64,000 bases of DNA, taken from NCBI RefSeq assembly GCF_023716865.1, contig NZ_CP092417.1, positions 4,318,001-4,382,000 on the forward strand, written 5' to 3'. Below the pieces are notes generated by a model. The model searched no databases. It was not told the origin of the DNA and worked only from the letters and a program-made list of their open reading frames with translations. This document shows, in pieces, positions 44,962 through 54,136 of this stretch. How positions within the stretch are numbered: the first letter of the stretch is position 1; each line of letters opens with the position of its first letter. Made by a program: the position numbers and the translations under genes. The DNA comes from Endozoicomonas sp. SCSIO W0465. Lineage in GTDB: Bacteria; Pseudomonadota; Gammaproteobacteria; Pseudomonadales; Endozoicomonadaceae.

Positions 44962-47089
44962 CCTTACTTTACCCAACCGTCCATATTCAAGCTGGACAGA
45001 AAAGCAATACAACCGGGCTACTCAAAGCTTATCACCGGTCCCTCAACGCAGAAACAGCATTTGTCTGGGTGAATTCAGCACTAAAAGAGTTAGTGCTAAT
45101 TGCCCCAGTGAGGGTGATTTTGTTAATACTGCTATTCCAGAACGAACGATCAACAAACATGATTGTCTAACAACAAATCACTGCCCTGTTGAAAAAACAA
45201 ATATCGTATTAGAAGAGGCATCCGTTATCACCAGCCAGGGTGATTCATCTCCACTATCCACTCAATCAGATATTCCACCGGGTCTTACTCAACAAGAAAC
45301 GAGCAATAACCTTTTAAATATTACATTCTTTAACTACAGCATGCTGCAGGGTGAAAAACCGCCGACCAATTCACAAAGCGATAGGTACAAACTGGAGCAG
45401 GAAGAACTGGAGCAGGAAGAACTGGAGCAGGAAAAAAAAGTGCAGCAAGTAATAGAGCAATTGCGGAGAGAGCAAAATGCAAGGCAGCAATTGCAGAAAC
45501 AGCACGATGAACAGCGGGAGTTGCAGAGACAGCACAATAAACAGCGGGATTTGCAAAGACAGCGCGATGAACAGCTGCAATTGCAGAAGCAACAAGAAAA
45601 AGAAGCAATGCAAATGCTGATAAAGCAAGAAGAAAATGAGGGATTGGAGTACGCAGCCTGTAGTCCCAGCCCCGCCCCGATACCGATACCGATGTTAATA
45701 CACACACACAACCAGGTTTCATTGATACGTCATCTAGGCATACAGGCAAAAAACAACAATTGTGCACTGGCCTCTTTTTTTATGGCCATATCAAACAGCA
45801 GGCTATTGGATACATTGATTAACGGGATTCAGGATGGAATTAACAGATTATCAACTGAGGGCAAAAAGGAACGGGCCGAATCCCTGTCAACGCTGCTATC
45901 AACATGTCAGAACTTTTACTTTGATGAAGAGACTCACGGATACATTGCTGATAAAGGCTTGGACAACCTGAGAAAGATTTACAATATCAACAATGGAGAA
46001 CTGGCCACGCCACTGGATTTGACAGATATTATCTCAGCAATGCTGAAGCATATCTATGATTATCCAGAAGCTGAAGGAGATCCATCCCAAAACACCCCCA
46101 ATCTTAAAGACAGTGATTTATCTCTCAAACACAAAACATCATGGATTGATGCCGCAAATGGACGCACCATTTTAAATCAATCAACCGAAAACGCCAAAAG
46201 CCCTGTTAATATCAATATTCAACAACATAAGGTTCCGCAAGACCTGATCAAAGATCAGGAAAACTCAAAAACGATTCAAAATTTTACCGAGAGATACAGC
46301 GAATACAGGCGGGGCAGTGAGCTTGCCTTAAAATTTACGGATAGGCTTGATAACGCAACTGGTAAAATCACCCATCAAAAATTTGAATATCTTGATGATG
46401 AGCTGAATCAAGCGAAGACAATTGAGGTTGAGCTAGAAGAGCACTTTCTCAGTGGCATCCCCTTCGTACGTTCCACTGCAGCAAAATTTATTAATCCGAG
46501 GGGACAGACAATGTTCGTTGATCAAGTGCTCAGCGGTTTTAACCGGGATGAACCATACAGTGGAAAAGTCACCACAACCATTGCCCGAATGGCAACAACT
46601 GTTGAAGAGCTTATCAATAATTCGCTCAATGATACCAAGAATCAACTTCATCTTGATGATTACGCGTTTAAACAGCTACTACCCGATGCGGATCGATACC
46701 CTGAAATACTATTTGTCACCTTCCCCAACTTCGGAACCAAGGTCAGAGCCGACCTGGAGTGGTGGAAAGATGTTGCTATTCCCACTGCCGAAGGAGAAAA
46801 GAGTGATTACGAAGTCAGTGCCCTGATCAGTATTGAAAGCGGCCACTATCTGGCCTGGAGTATAGAAGGCAACGTCCTTAATTATGCTGACTCCATGGGA
46901 GACTCCGAAAACGCTGAGACAATCCCCCTGGTGGTCAAAATGCCGTTGACCGGCGCTGAAACGGCGTTAAGGGCCGCCAGGAATGACAGTGAAAATAAAT
47001 TCGATGCCTATTGCTCGGCAGTGCGAAGGGTTGCCAAACTGGGACAATCAGCAGCACTGGTTATTCTGAAAAAAAAGCCCCGGTCATGA
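44954..47089 (+). CDS. USP-like (C19) deubiquitinase candidate with coiled coil
   Basis: This protein is about 711 aa from GTG 44954, which follows GGAG with 9-bp spacing; ATG at 44834 would add 40 residues that look out of frame. Residues about 145-229 are a Gln/Glu-rich coiled coil built of short repeats (LEQEELEQEE, QLQKQHDEQRELQRQ). A Cys box follows in GIQAKNNNCALASFFMAI (Cys270), and a His box near the C-terminus in YEVSALISIESGHYLAWS (His631) with NYADSM (Asp646). The order and spacing resemble eukaryotic ubiquitin-specific proteases. It has no signal peptide. It stands immediately before the rpsP operon. Confidence 0.65.
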   Translation: MDSLTLPNRPYSSWTEKQYNRATQSLSPVPQRRNSICLGEFSTKRVSANCPSEGDFVNTAIPERTINKHDCLTTNHCPVEKTNIVLEEASVITSQGDSSPLSTQSDIPPGLTQQETSNNLLNITFFNYSMLQGEKPPTNSQSDRYKLEQEELEQEELEQEKKVQQVIEQLRREQNARQQLQKQHDEQRELQRQHNKQRDLQRQRDEQLQLQKQQEKEAMQMLIKQEENEGLEYAACSPSPAPIPIPMLIHTHNQVSLIRHLGIQAKNNNCALASFFMAISNSRLLDTLINGIQDGINRLSTEGKKERAESLSTLLSTCQNFYFDEETHGYIADKGLDNLRKIYNINNGELATPLDLTDIISAMLKHIYDYPEAEGDPSQNTPNLKDSDLSLKHKTSWIDAANGRTILNQSTENAKSPVNINIQQHKVPQDLIKDQENSKTIQNFTERYSEYRRGSELALKFTDRLDNATGKITHQKFEYLDDELNQAKTIEVELEEHFLSGIPFVRSTAAKFINPRGQTMFVDQVLSGFNRDEPYSGKVTTTIARMATTVEELINNSLNDTKNQLHLDDYAFKQLLPDADRYPEILFVTFPNFGTKVRADLEWWKDVAIPTAEGEKSDYEVSALISIESGHYLAWSIEGNVLNYADSMGDSENAETIPLVVKMPLTGAETALRAARNDSENKFDAYCSAVRRVAKLGQSAALVILKKKPRS

Positions 47090-47407
47090 ACGATTCTCAC
47101 AGGCAGATGTTACTCTGCATCCGTGCCATCCGGATAACGGCACTGACAAGGCAGGTAAAACTCAGTGCCAGCCAAGGGCACATACTTACTGCAGCATATT
47201 GCTACCTCCTGATATTTTCCCTACAATATTCGCCCTTTATGATTGGCCTTAGTCCGATCATGGATTAGCTGACGGATGATGAAAAAGGAATTTTTCCTCG
47301 CTCAAATCTGTCCAAACTCTTCTGGGTTATAGTCAAACGTCTTGTGCGTTTGGCAACGTAAACACAGAAAGCCAGTTGCCGGAAACAACTATAGGAAACC
47401 CTATTCC
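47090..47407. other. Intergenic stretch before rpsP
   Basis: This 318-bp region holds an inverted repeat GGCACTGA (47139-47146) / TCAGTGCC (47162-47169) and should hold the promoter of the rpsP operon. In many gammaproteobacteria ffh lies upstream of rpsP; it is not found here, the USP-like gene being in that place. No gene is seen. Confidence 0.5.
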
Positions 47408-47656
47408 ATGGTAACCATTCGTCTTGCTCGTGGCGGCTCTAAAAAGCGTCCATTTTACCACCTGACCGTGGCTGACAGCCGTAACGCTAACGGCGGTCGT
47501 TTCATTGAGCGTGTAGGTTTCTTCAACCCTACCGCTCGTGGCCAGGAAGAGCGTCTGCGTGTTGATAACGAGCGTGTAGAATTCTGGCTGGGCCAGGGCG
47601 CTACTGCATCTGACCGCGTTGCCCAGCTTCTGAAAGAAGCTAAAAAGGCAGCCTGA
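47408..47656 (+). CDS. rpsP: 30S ribosomal protein S16
   Basis: This 82-aa protein begins MVTIRLARGGSKKRPFYHLTVADSR and continues with GRFIERVGFFNPTA, which is diagnostic for S16. It is the first gene of the conserved rpsP-rimM-trmD-rplS operon. An in-frame extension upstream to 47342 lacks homology and is rejected. Confidence 0.98.
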   Translation: MVTIRLARGGSKKRPFYHLTVADSRNANGGRFIERVGFFNPTARGQEERLRVDNERVEFWLGQGATASDRVAQLLKEAKKAA

Positions 47657-47695
47657 GCCAATAGCAGCCTGAGCCAATAGCAGCTTGAGCCAATA
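47648..47695. repeat. Three tandem copies of a 16-bp unit at the rpsP stop
   Basis: GCAGCCTGAGCCAATA occurs at 47648-47663 and 47664-47679, and as GCAGCTTGAGCCAATA at 47680-47695. The first unit includes the last Ala codons and the TGA stop of rpsP. It fills most of the rpsP-rimM gap. It looks like slippage expansion; effect on coupling to rimM is unknown. Confidence 0.92.
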
Positions 47696-47717
47696 GAAAG
47701 TTGAGGTTAATGACTCA

Positions 47718-48269
47718 GTGACAACGGCAGTAGAGGGCGCTGTGAAGCGCATTGCGTTAGGCCATATTTCCTCGGTATTCGGGGTCAAAGGCTGGCTGAA
47801 GATTCACTCCAACACCAGCCCGATGGAAAACATCCTCAACTACCCACGCTGGATTCTTATCCGCAACGGTGAAATGAAAACCGTTGAAATCGATCAGGCC
47901 CGTCCTCACGGTAAAGGTCTGATTGCCCATATCGTCGGTTGTGACGATCGTGAGCGGGCCCGCAGTTACTGTGGTTACCAGATCACCATCAACGCCGATG
48001 AGATGCCCGAACCGGAAGATGACGAGATTTACTGGCATCAACTGGAATCGCTGGATGTATTCTCCCGCAACGCTGAGGGAGACAATCTTCTGCTGGGCAA
48101 AGTCAGCCACCTGATGGAAACCGGTGCCAACGATGTTCTGGTCATTCGCCCCTCAAAAGGCAGCATTGACCGCCGTGAGCGTCTGGTGCCCTGGCTTACC
48201 GGATCGGTGGTAGTAGACGTAAATCCTGAGAAAGGATTTATCCGGGTAGATTGGGACCCGGAGTTTTAA
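47718..48269 (+). CDS. rimM: Ribosome maturation factor RimM
   Basis: This 183-aa protein has the RimM N-terminal domain (LGHISSVFGVKGWLKIHSNT) and C-terminal PRC-barrel (EIYWHQLESLDVF, then LLGKVSHLMETGANDVLVIRP). It binds S19 and helps mature the 30S head. The start is GTG at 47718 after GAGG; no ATG in this frame fits. It abuts trmD directly. Confidence 0.96.
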   Translation: MTTAVEGAVKRIALGHISSVFGVKGWLKIHSNTSPMENILNYPRWILIRNGEMKTVEIDQARPHGKGLIAHIVGCDDRERARSYCGYQITINADEMPEPEDDEIYWHQLESLDVFSRNAEGDNLLLGKVSHLMETGANDVLVIRPSKGSIDRRERLVPWLTGSVVVDVNPEKGFIRVDWDPEF

Positions 48270-49127
48270 GTGGCCATGACGACTTTGCACTCAACCGATG
48301 AGCCAGCCGTTGAACAACGTGCAGAAACTCATCAGGACGCAGAAACGAGCGCCATGGACACCGGAATGTGGTTCGGTGTCGTCAGCCTCTTTCCGGAGAT
48401 GTTCCGGGCCATAACCGGGCACGGTATTACCGGGCGCGCGGTTAAGGAAGGGCTGATTGAGGTACAGACCTGGAATCCCAGGGACTTTACCCATGACCGG
48501 CACCGAACTGTGGATGACCGACCTTATGGCGGTGGTCCCGGCATGTTGATGAAAATTCAACCTCTGCGTGACGCCATCCATGCAGCCCGCAAAGCTGCAG
48601 GAACCGAGGCCAAAGTGATTTACCTCTCGCCCCAGGGTCGAATGCTCGACCAGAAAGGCGTGGAGGAGCTTGCCCACAGCAAGCAACTGATCCTGGTCGC
48701 GGGGCGATATGAAGGTATTGACGAGCGGGTAATCCAGACCGAAATCGATGAAGAATGGTCTATTGGTGATTACGTGTTAAGTGGTGGCGAACTCGCTGCC
48801 ATGACTCTGATTGATGCAGTATCACGCTTTGTACCGGGCACCCTGGGTCATAAGGATTCCGCCGCAGAAGACTCGTTTGCAGATGGTCTTCTTGATTGCC
48901 CGCACTACACTCGTCCGGAGATGTTTGAAGGACAGGAAGTGCCACCGGTACTGCTATCCGGTAACCATGCGCAGATTGAGCGCTGGCGACTGAAGCAGTC
49001 CCTGGGCAGAACCTGGTTGAGACGGCCTGATTTGTTAGCAAACAGGATCCTGACCAGCGAGGAAGAGAAGTTACTGTCAGAGTTCAAAGCCGAGCGGTCT
49101 TTTATTGAAACGCGGAATGCTGACTAA
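48270..49127 (+). CDS. trmD: tRNA (guanine-37-N1)-methyltransferase TrmD
   Basis: This SPOUT methyltransferase shows FGVVSLFPEMFRAI, the knot motifs VAGRYEGIDERV and SIGDYVLSGGELAAM, and DSFADGLLDCPHYTRPE. It methylates G37 of tRNAs to prevent frameshifting. At 285 aa from GTG 48270 (GGAG, 6-bp spacing) it has about 30 extra N-terminal residues compared with E. coli; a later ATG at 48354 would give the usual length but has no good ribosome-binding site. Confidence 0.96.
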   Translation: MAMTTLHSTDEPAVEQRAETHQDAETSAMDTGMWFGVVSLFPEMFRAITGHGITGRAVKEGLIEVQTWNPRDFTHDRHRTVDDRPYGGGPGMLMKIQPLRDAIHAARKAAGTEAKVIYLSPQGRMLDQKGVEELAHSKQLILVAGRYEGIDERVIQTEIDEEWSIGDYVLSGGELAAMTLIDAVSRFVPGTLGHKDSAAEDSFADGLLDCPHYTRPEMFEGQEVPPVLLSGNHAQIERWRLKQSLGRTWLRRPDLLANRILTSEEEKLLSEFKAERSFIETRNAD

Positions 49128-49143
49128 CTGGGAGCAATTATCA

Positions 49144-49497
49144 ATGAGCAAAAACAAAATCATTGCGCAGCTTGAAGCTGAACAAATGAACAAAGAGATC
49201 CCTGGCTTTGGCCAGGGTGACACTGTCGTCGTACAGGTTAAGGTAAAAGAAGGCAACCGTGAGCGTCTGCAGGCGTTCGAAGGTGTTGTCATCGGTAAGC
49301 GTAACCGTGGCCTGAACTCTGCTTTCACCGTTCGTAAAATTTCCAGCGGTGTTGGCGTTGAGCGTACTTTCCAGACTTACTCTCCGCTGATCGCTTCTGT
49401 GACTGTGAAGCGTCGTGGTGACGTTCGTCAGGCCAAGCTGTACTACCTCCGTGAGCTGAGTGGTAAGGCTGCTCGTATCAAGGAAAAGCTCAACTAA
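49144..49497 (+). CDS. rplS: 50S ribosomal protein L19
   Basis: This 117-aa protein contains IPGFGQGDTVVVQVKVKEG, AFEGVVIGKRNRGL and the C-terminal AKLYYLRELSGKAARIKEKL of L19. ATG at 49144 follows GGGAGC. It is the last gene of the operon and is followed by a strong terminator. Confidence 0.98.
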   Translation: MSKNKIIAQLEAEQMNKEIPGFGQGDTVVVQVKVKEGNRERLQAFEGVVIGKRNRGLNSAFTVRKISSGVGVERTFQTYSPLIASVTVKRRGDVRQAKLYYLRELSGKAARIKEKLN

Positions 49498-49587
49498 GAT
49501 TCAGTTTAATTTTCCGGCAACTGTTTTTTATACGAGTTTTTAACGGGTTTCCCAGAAGAGGGGATTAGTGAAATACCTGATCCGGAA

Positions 49588-49612
49588 AAAGCGGCGAAAG
49601 CCGCTTTTTTTT
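49588..49612 (+). terminator. Rho-independent terminator of the rpsP operon
   Basis: The perfect stem AAAGCGGC / GCCGCTTT with a GAAA loop is followed by a run of T, 90 bp after rplS. Confidence 0.93.
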
Positions 49613-49706
49613 GTCTGAACTTTTTGTTTGAACTTCTTGTTTGAACAAATAGTATCTTTTGCTGTCTCACTAACTAATATCAGCAGTTATAAATACCATA
49701 ATATTT

Positions 49707-51137
49707 ATGCCGGATTTTATTCAGCCCTGCCATGCTAACTCGATAGTACAAACCACATTTTCAATCGAGAAAAAAACGGCAAAGTCCAGAGACAGCACTG
49801 CCCCACGCTTTACTGAGACAGACTCACCCTCAACCAGACCCACAAAAGCAAGTAATATTGGCGATTTTAATTCCACCCTGGTAAGTCACCGACGCGTATC
49901 TGTTAATACCGCCAGCTCCCACGCACTGCCGACATCAACCAAAGCTCAGGATGTGACCACGATACCTGAAGGACCGGGATTTCTCCTGTGCTTTCCCGAG
50001 GAACATCTTTTTCTATTATTTGCCGACACGGATGCCATTATTACCGAATGCTCACCACAGGAATATGAAGCCAGAGAGCCCGGATGCACTGCTGCCTGGT
50101 GCCGTTGCATGAGACAGGTTATGGACTGGATCCAGCATGACCCCATAAGTGCACCCCTGATTTCTCGACAACGCTATCTGCAGATCAATGCCTTACTGAC
50201 AGAGGGTGTAGAAAATATGCTTTCCAGCCACACCCCCGGAACGATACGAAAAAGCCGCATTCTTTATGCCAGCCAGGACCATACCCACAAAGGCATTATC
50301 CAGGCCCTGATATACAAGCAACAACTGGAAGAAAACTACGAGTTTTGTCGTGGTACCAGAAACGCTACAATTGCTGTTTGCCCGAACGGCAACATAATTC
50401 CTGATAGAAATTTAATTACAAATTATATCAACCTGGAAGGCATAACCATTCATTTCAGGGCAGTAGGTCCTAATGATTCAGGACCGGAAAGCACGGCAGG
50501 TAATGATATGTTGTTTAAATACCAACTACTGGTTCTCCTTGAGAAAGAAATAATAACCCCGCTCAACAAAAAGCTGAAATCACTGCAATATAGCAAAATG
50601 ACCAAGCCTGAACTGCTGGTAAAACTGATAAAAATACTGGCCAAATACTGGCCCAGACTGGAGCAGATCCACCCGCCCAAGGATGGTGCATGCAGAACAA
50701 ATTATATGTTAATACAATATATTTTTATGAAATTTGGCTTTCCACCGCCTGTTTTAAGGGACCCAAACTCAATTGACTTGATCCACACTTCACTTTGCAA
50801 AAAAATCATTGGTATTGGATTAAAAAATTCGCTCACACTAATGGATAAAAAGAACCGGGTATTAGAAACGGAGGCTGTTATTGATGAATACACAAAACAT
50901 TACCTGAAAAATTCAGCTTGCTTCTTCCCATGCTCCCGGGATTATAAAAAATACCTGATCCCGGATGTATTGAATTTTAATGATCTCTACATAGCCCAAA
51001 TGAAGCATCTTACTAAAGCGTTCATTGATATACCGGATCAACCCGGAGCCGCCACACCAGCTTACACAAGACCACAAAAAGGACCATTACATACCCGGAA
51101 AAGTCATAATGTTCACCCCTCCTTTTTAACCTTCTAA
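49707..51137 (+). CDS. Protein with a degenerate Fic-like motif; candidate effector
   Basis: This 476-aa protein has a Ser/Thr-rich, probably disordered N-terminus (about 1-85). At residues 322-330 it has HPPKDGACR, followed by TNYMLIQYIFMKFGFPPPVL. This matches the Fic/Doc AMPylase core HPFxDGNGR and the helix after it ending in G-x-P-P, with the catalytic His, Asp and Arg kept but Phe to Pro, Asn to Ala and Gly to Cys changes. The helix before it (LLVKLIKILAKYWPRLEQI) also fits. Fic enzymes transfer AMP or other nucleotide parts to proteins. ATG at 49707 lacks a Shine-Dalgarno sequence. The altered loop may mean lost or changed chemistry. Confidence 0.55.
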   Translation: MPDFIQPCHANSIVQTTFSIEKKTAKSRDSTAPRFTETDSPSTRPTKASNIGDFNSTLVSHRRVSVNTASSHALPTSTKAQDVTTIPEGPGFLLCFPEEHLFLLFADTDAIITECSPQEYEAREPGCTAAWCRCMRQVMDWIQHDPISAPLISRQRYLQINALLTEGVENMLSSHTPGTIRKSRILYASQDHTHKGIIQALIYKQQLEENYEFCRGTRNATIAVCPNGNIIPDRNLITNYINLEGITIHFRAVGPNDSGPESTAGNDMLFKYQLLVLLEKEIITPLNKKLKSLQYSKMTKPELLVKLIKILAKYWPRLEQIHPPKDGACRTNYMLIQYIFMKFGFPPPVLRDPNSIDLIHTSLCKKIIGIGLKNSLTLMDKKNRVLETEAVIDEYTKHYLKNSACFFPCSRDYKKYLIPDVLNFNDLYIAQMKHLTKAFIDIPDQPGAATPAYTRPQKGPLHTRKSHNVHPSFLTF

Positions 51138-51171
51138 TGCATCTTCAGGTATGGCGTTCATTGGATCTACG

Positions 51172-52898
51172 GTAATTTCTCAAAAACTGCTGGCAGCACC
51201 ACACGGAAGATGACGTGAAGCCTCCTCAATCAGGTTACTCAATCTCGGAAATAACCCATCGCCCATTAGTCGGCTTTTCAGATAATCCCAAAAAGAGAGA
51301 CCATACAGGCGACACGTTTTTTTCAGGCTGGCAAAGGTGTCGCGACATTGCCGCCCCAAATCGCTTCGCGTCCCACTACTGATCTTTCGTCGTTTAACAT
51401 ATTCTCGTATCTGACTCTCGCTCAGGTTGTTGTGCAGCGGTAAGCTCGGGTCATCCAGAACCAGTAATAGCTCTTCCTTGATTACAGCCAACCCTGACAG
51501 AGCATCCTGAAGAAGCCCACTGCACGTTTGGGTTTGGATCAGCGCCTGGAACCCCTGTCGTACTTTTATTGCCTTTTTTTCAGTTGGCTCTGTCTTGAAG
51601 TCTTTAAGGTCATCGTAAATGGCCCAGAACCATGTCCGAAGCCATTTCTGAGCCATGGCCTGCTGATCATTGACCGGATGAACTTTTGCCAGCCCTCGCT
51701 CTGCATGTATCCAGCACTGGCTGTGTTTGAAAACGTCGAACTGCCTTGCCCCATCACTGAAGGTGGTAAGATGTCCTGCTCCATGCTGTATCAGGCTGCC
51801 ATAAATCATGGCTTCACTGGCCTGCTGGCGCCGTCTACCAGTTAGTCTCAGGTCTTTCATACATTCTTCCCAGGCTTCATGGCTCAGGAAGGTGACGCCT
51901 CTGTATGGATTAAGAACGCGTAGCCACTTTTTGGGGTAATCCAGTTTTTCCAGATAGATCAAGGCATCGTCGGTGAACGTGTAAGTTGACCATGGGCGGT
52001 GCAGTAGGCTTACGAAATTTTCCCGGCTTTTGCTGTCTGTGCTCTCGAACCAGGCAAAGGACTCGTTATTGATGATGGTGCAGTAACCGTTCTTCCCCTT
52101 ATGCCTTGTTCCCGTGTCGTCTGTCTGGATATAACTTGAACAGCGAATACCTGTAGTCAACAGCTCATCTTTCTCAGCATGGAACTGCTCGTGTCCTTTC
52201 GTCAGAAGCTGGCTGAGTTCCCCGCTGGAAATAGAGATTCCAATGTCCCATAGCCAGTCCAGCAGTTCTGGCTGGGTAACGGAGCAACCATGATACTGGT
52301 GCAGAACGTAGGCCTGCAGCATTGGCCCGTAATGATGTCCATGAAGGCTGGCTGGCGGTTTGGCCGTAATGGTTTGTCCATCGGGTGTCACCCATTGCTC
52401 TAAAAGATATTCAATACTGGATGTTTGTATTGTCAGTTCCTGAACATGAAAAGGGGTGGTTCCATTCCTGATTGATCCCTCCGGAACATCAGTGGCAGCA
52501 ATGGGTATGGATTTTTCCGCCGATGGCTTTCGGGGCTGTTTACGCTGCTTTCTGGTTTTCTCGTTGGGCTTCTTAACCTTCTGCTTTGACGAGGTGTCTG
52601 GGCTGGCTCCATCGTTACCCTCAGGAGCGGATGGATCTCCATCAGGGCTGCCGGTGTCATCATCGGGAGGTTTGGTGTTTGGTTTGATGTCAGGCTTTGC
52701 GGGCAGTTTTTTTAGACGACGAATCTCTGCTTCAAGCAATTCTATCTGCTCTTTGAGCTGAATGATCTGCTCTTGCTGCTGAGTGATGAATCTCAGTAGA
52801 TCTTCAGGTTGTAACTGCTGGTGTTCTAGAAAAGCCATGGTGAGAGGATAGACGACTGACCGAAATTATCCTGCTTCCAGCACTTTTTGAGAAATTAC
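51172..52898 (-). mobile_element. Second IS66-type element, 1,727 bp
   Basis: The ends GTAATTTCTCAAAAACTGCTGG and (reverse complement) GTAATTTCTCAAAAAGTGCTGG are inverted repeats with one mismatch. The 8-bp duplication GATCTACG flanks it (51164-51171 and 52899-52906). It is distinct from the 1,608-bp IS66 present six times. It inserted about 110 bp upstream of xerD. Confidence 0.94.
51180..52838 (-). CDS. IS66-type transposase (second kind)
   Basis: This 552-aa protein has an N-terminal coiled coil (FITQQQEQIIQLKEQIELLE), a Pro/Asp-rich linker, and a DDE domain with candidates Asp in YIQTDDTGTRHKGKNG and Glu in LPLHNNLSESQIREYVKRRK. The stop is 8 bp inside the left tip. It is intact and likely functional. 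The general architecture is IS66-like; the subgroup is uncertain. Confidence 0.85.
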   Translation of the reverse strand: MAFLEHQQLQPEDLLRFITQQQEQIIQLKEQIELLEAEIRRLKKLPAKPDIKPNTKPPDDDTGSPDGDPSAPEGNDGASPDTSSKQKVKKPNEKTRKQRKQPRKPSAEKSIPIAATDVPEGSIRNGTTPFHVQELTIQTSSIEYLLEQWVTPDGQTITAKPPASLHGHHYGPMLQAYVLHQYHGCSVTQPELLDWLWDIGISISSGELSQLLTKGHEQFHAEKDELLTTGIRCSSYIQTDDTGTRHKGKNGYCTIINNESFAWFESTDSKSRENFVSLLHRPWSTYTFTDDALIYLEKLDYPKKWLRVLNPYRGVTFLSHEAWEECMKDLRLTGRRRQQASEAMIYGSLIQHGAGHLTTFSDGARQFDVFKHSQCWIHAERGLAKVHPVNDQQAMAQKWLRTWFWAIYDDLKDFKTEPTEKKAIKVRQGFQALIQTQTCSGLLQDALSGLAVIKEELLLVLDDPSLPLHNNLSESQIREYVKRRKISSGTRSDLGRQCRDTFASLKKTCRLYGLSFWDYLKSRLMGDGLFPRLSNLIEEASRHLPCGAASSF

Positions 52899-53012
52899 GA
52901 TCTACGTGAATCTTGAATCTACTTCCTGTGGCCGGAGGCTTCCCCCCTTAGCCTCTCTGCAGGGAACTGATATGATCTCCGCTATCGTACAGTATTGGAT
53001 TTACCGATTGTC

Positions 53013-53921
53013 ATGCCAAGCCCCGCTTCTTCAGAAACACAGACATTTTTACAACACCTCTGGCTTGAACGAGGCCTCAGCAAAAATACCCGTGAAGCCT
53101 ACCAGCGGGATCTGCTGCTATTCTCTGAGTGGCTGAAAGTGCATACTCAGAACACGGGTAATCTCCTGCTTACAGCCAGTGAGGATGATCTTCGCTGTTT
53201 TCTGGGCTGGCGTTACGAGCAGGGTTATCATCCACGATCAACTGCCCGGCAGATCTCCAGCCTGAGAGCCTTTTACCGTTACCTTTTACAATCAGAGCAG
53301 ATCCCCGCTGATATTACGGCTAATATTGACATGCCCCGTCAGTGTAAGGCGTTACCAAAAACATTGTCAGAAGACGATGTTGATGCTCTGCTGGGCAGTC
53401 CCGACGCCCATACTGCCATTGGCCTGCGTGACCGCGCCATGCTTGAGATCCTGTATGCCTGTGGCCTCAGAATCTCAGAGCTGGTCAACCTGAATATGGA
53501 CAATGTTAATTTACGACAGGGGGTGATCCGCATTATTGGTAAAGGCAAAAAGGAGCGGCTGGTCCCCATGGGCCAGAGTGCCATTGAGTGGCTGGAACAC
53601 TATATCAAACAGGCAAGAGGTGATCTGTTGAATCAGTATGAAAGCCGAACTCTGTTTCCGGGTCGCCAGGGTCGTCCAATGACCCGACAGACATTCTGGC
53701 ATCGGATCAAGCACTACAATACGGTTGCCGGTATCAATACTGAAGTTTCTCCCCATGTCCTACGACATGCATTTGCAACGCATCTTCTCAACAATGGGGC
53801 AGATCTTCGGGTAGTCCAGCTGCTGCTTGGCCATAGCGATCTGTCCACCACACAGATATATACCCATATCGCCAACCATCGACTGTCAGAACTTCACCGG
53901 GAGCATCATCCCAGGGGATAA
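53013..53921 (+). CDS. xerD: Site-specific tyrosine recombinase XerD
   Basis: This protein of 302 aa has the N-terminal SAM-like core-binding domain (FLQHLWLERGLSKNTREAYQRDL) and the catalytic domain with Arg in CGLRISELVNL, Lys in GKGKKERLVP, His-x-x-Arg in HVLRHAFATHLL, His in LLGHSDLSTT and the nucleophile Tyr in QIYTH. XerD with XerC resolves chromosome dimers at dif. ATG at 53013 is used; TTG at 52995 adds six residues. The IS66-type insertion upstream may have changed its promoter. dsbC follows, as in E. coli xerD-dsbC-recJ, but recJ is not present here. Confidence 0.95.
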   Translation: MPSPASSETQTFLQHLWLERGLSKNTREAYQRDLLLFSEWLKVHTQNTGNLLLTASEDDLRCFLGWRYEQGYHPRSTARQISSLRAFYRYLLQSEQIPADITANIDMPRQCKALPKTLSEDDVDALLGSPDAHTAIGLRDRAMLEILYACGLRISELVNLNMDNVNLRQGVIRIIGKGKKERLVPMGQSAIEWLEHYIKQARGDLLNQYESRTLFPGRQGRPMTRQTFWHRIKHYNTVAGINTEVSPHVLRHAFATHLLNNGADLRVVQLLLGHSDLSTTQIYTHIANHRLSELHREHHPRG

Positions 53922-54136
53922 GCTATCCGTTTATACACTTTTTTAGAACTCTTTACTTAATAACAATGTTCAAGTGATACAACAGGGAGAAATAAGGTTA
54001 AACTTCGCCGCTTTTATCCGGTACTTCTCTCCAATGCCATAACGGCTTGCCGATAGCCCCTGAAGTCTGGAGCCCCATTGCTATACTGCCCTGCTGGCAG
54101 CCAGGCTTGTCTTTGTGGATCAATTAAGGAATCAGT

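Noticed and set aside
45330..45767. Cys/Ser/Leu-rich minus-strand frames
   Set aside because: They are the complement of the CAG/GAA-rich coiled-coil repeat of the USP-like gene; the low complexity explains the open frames.
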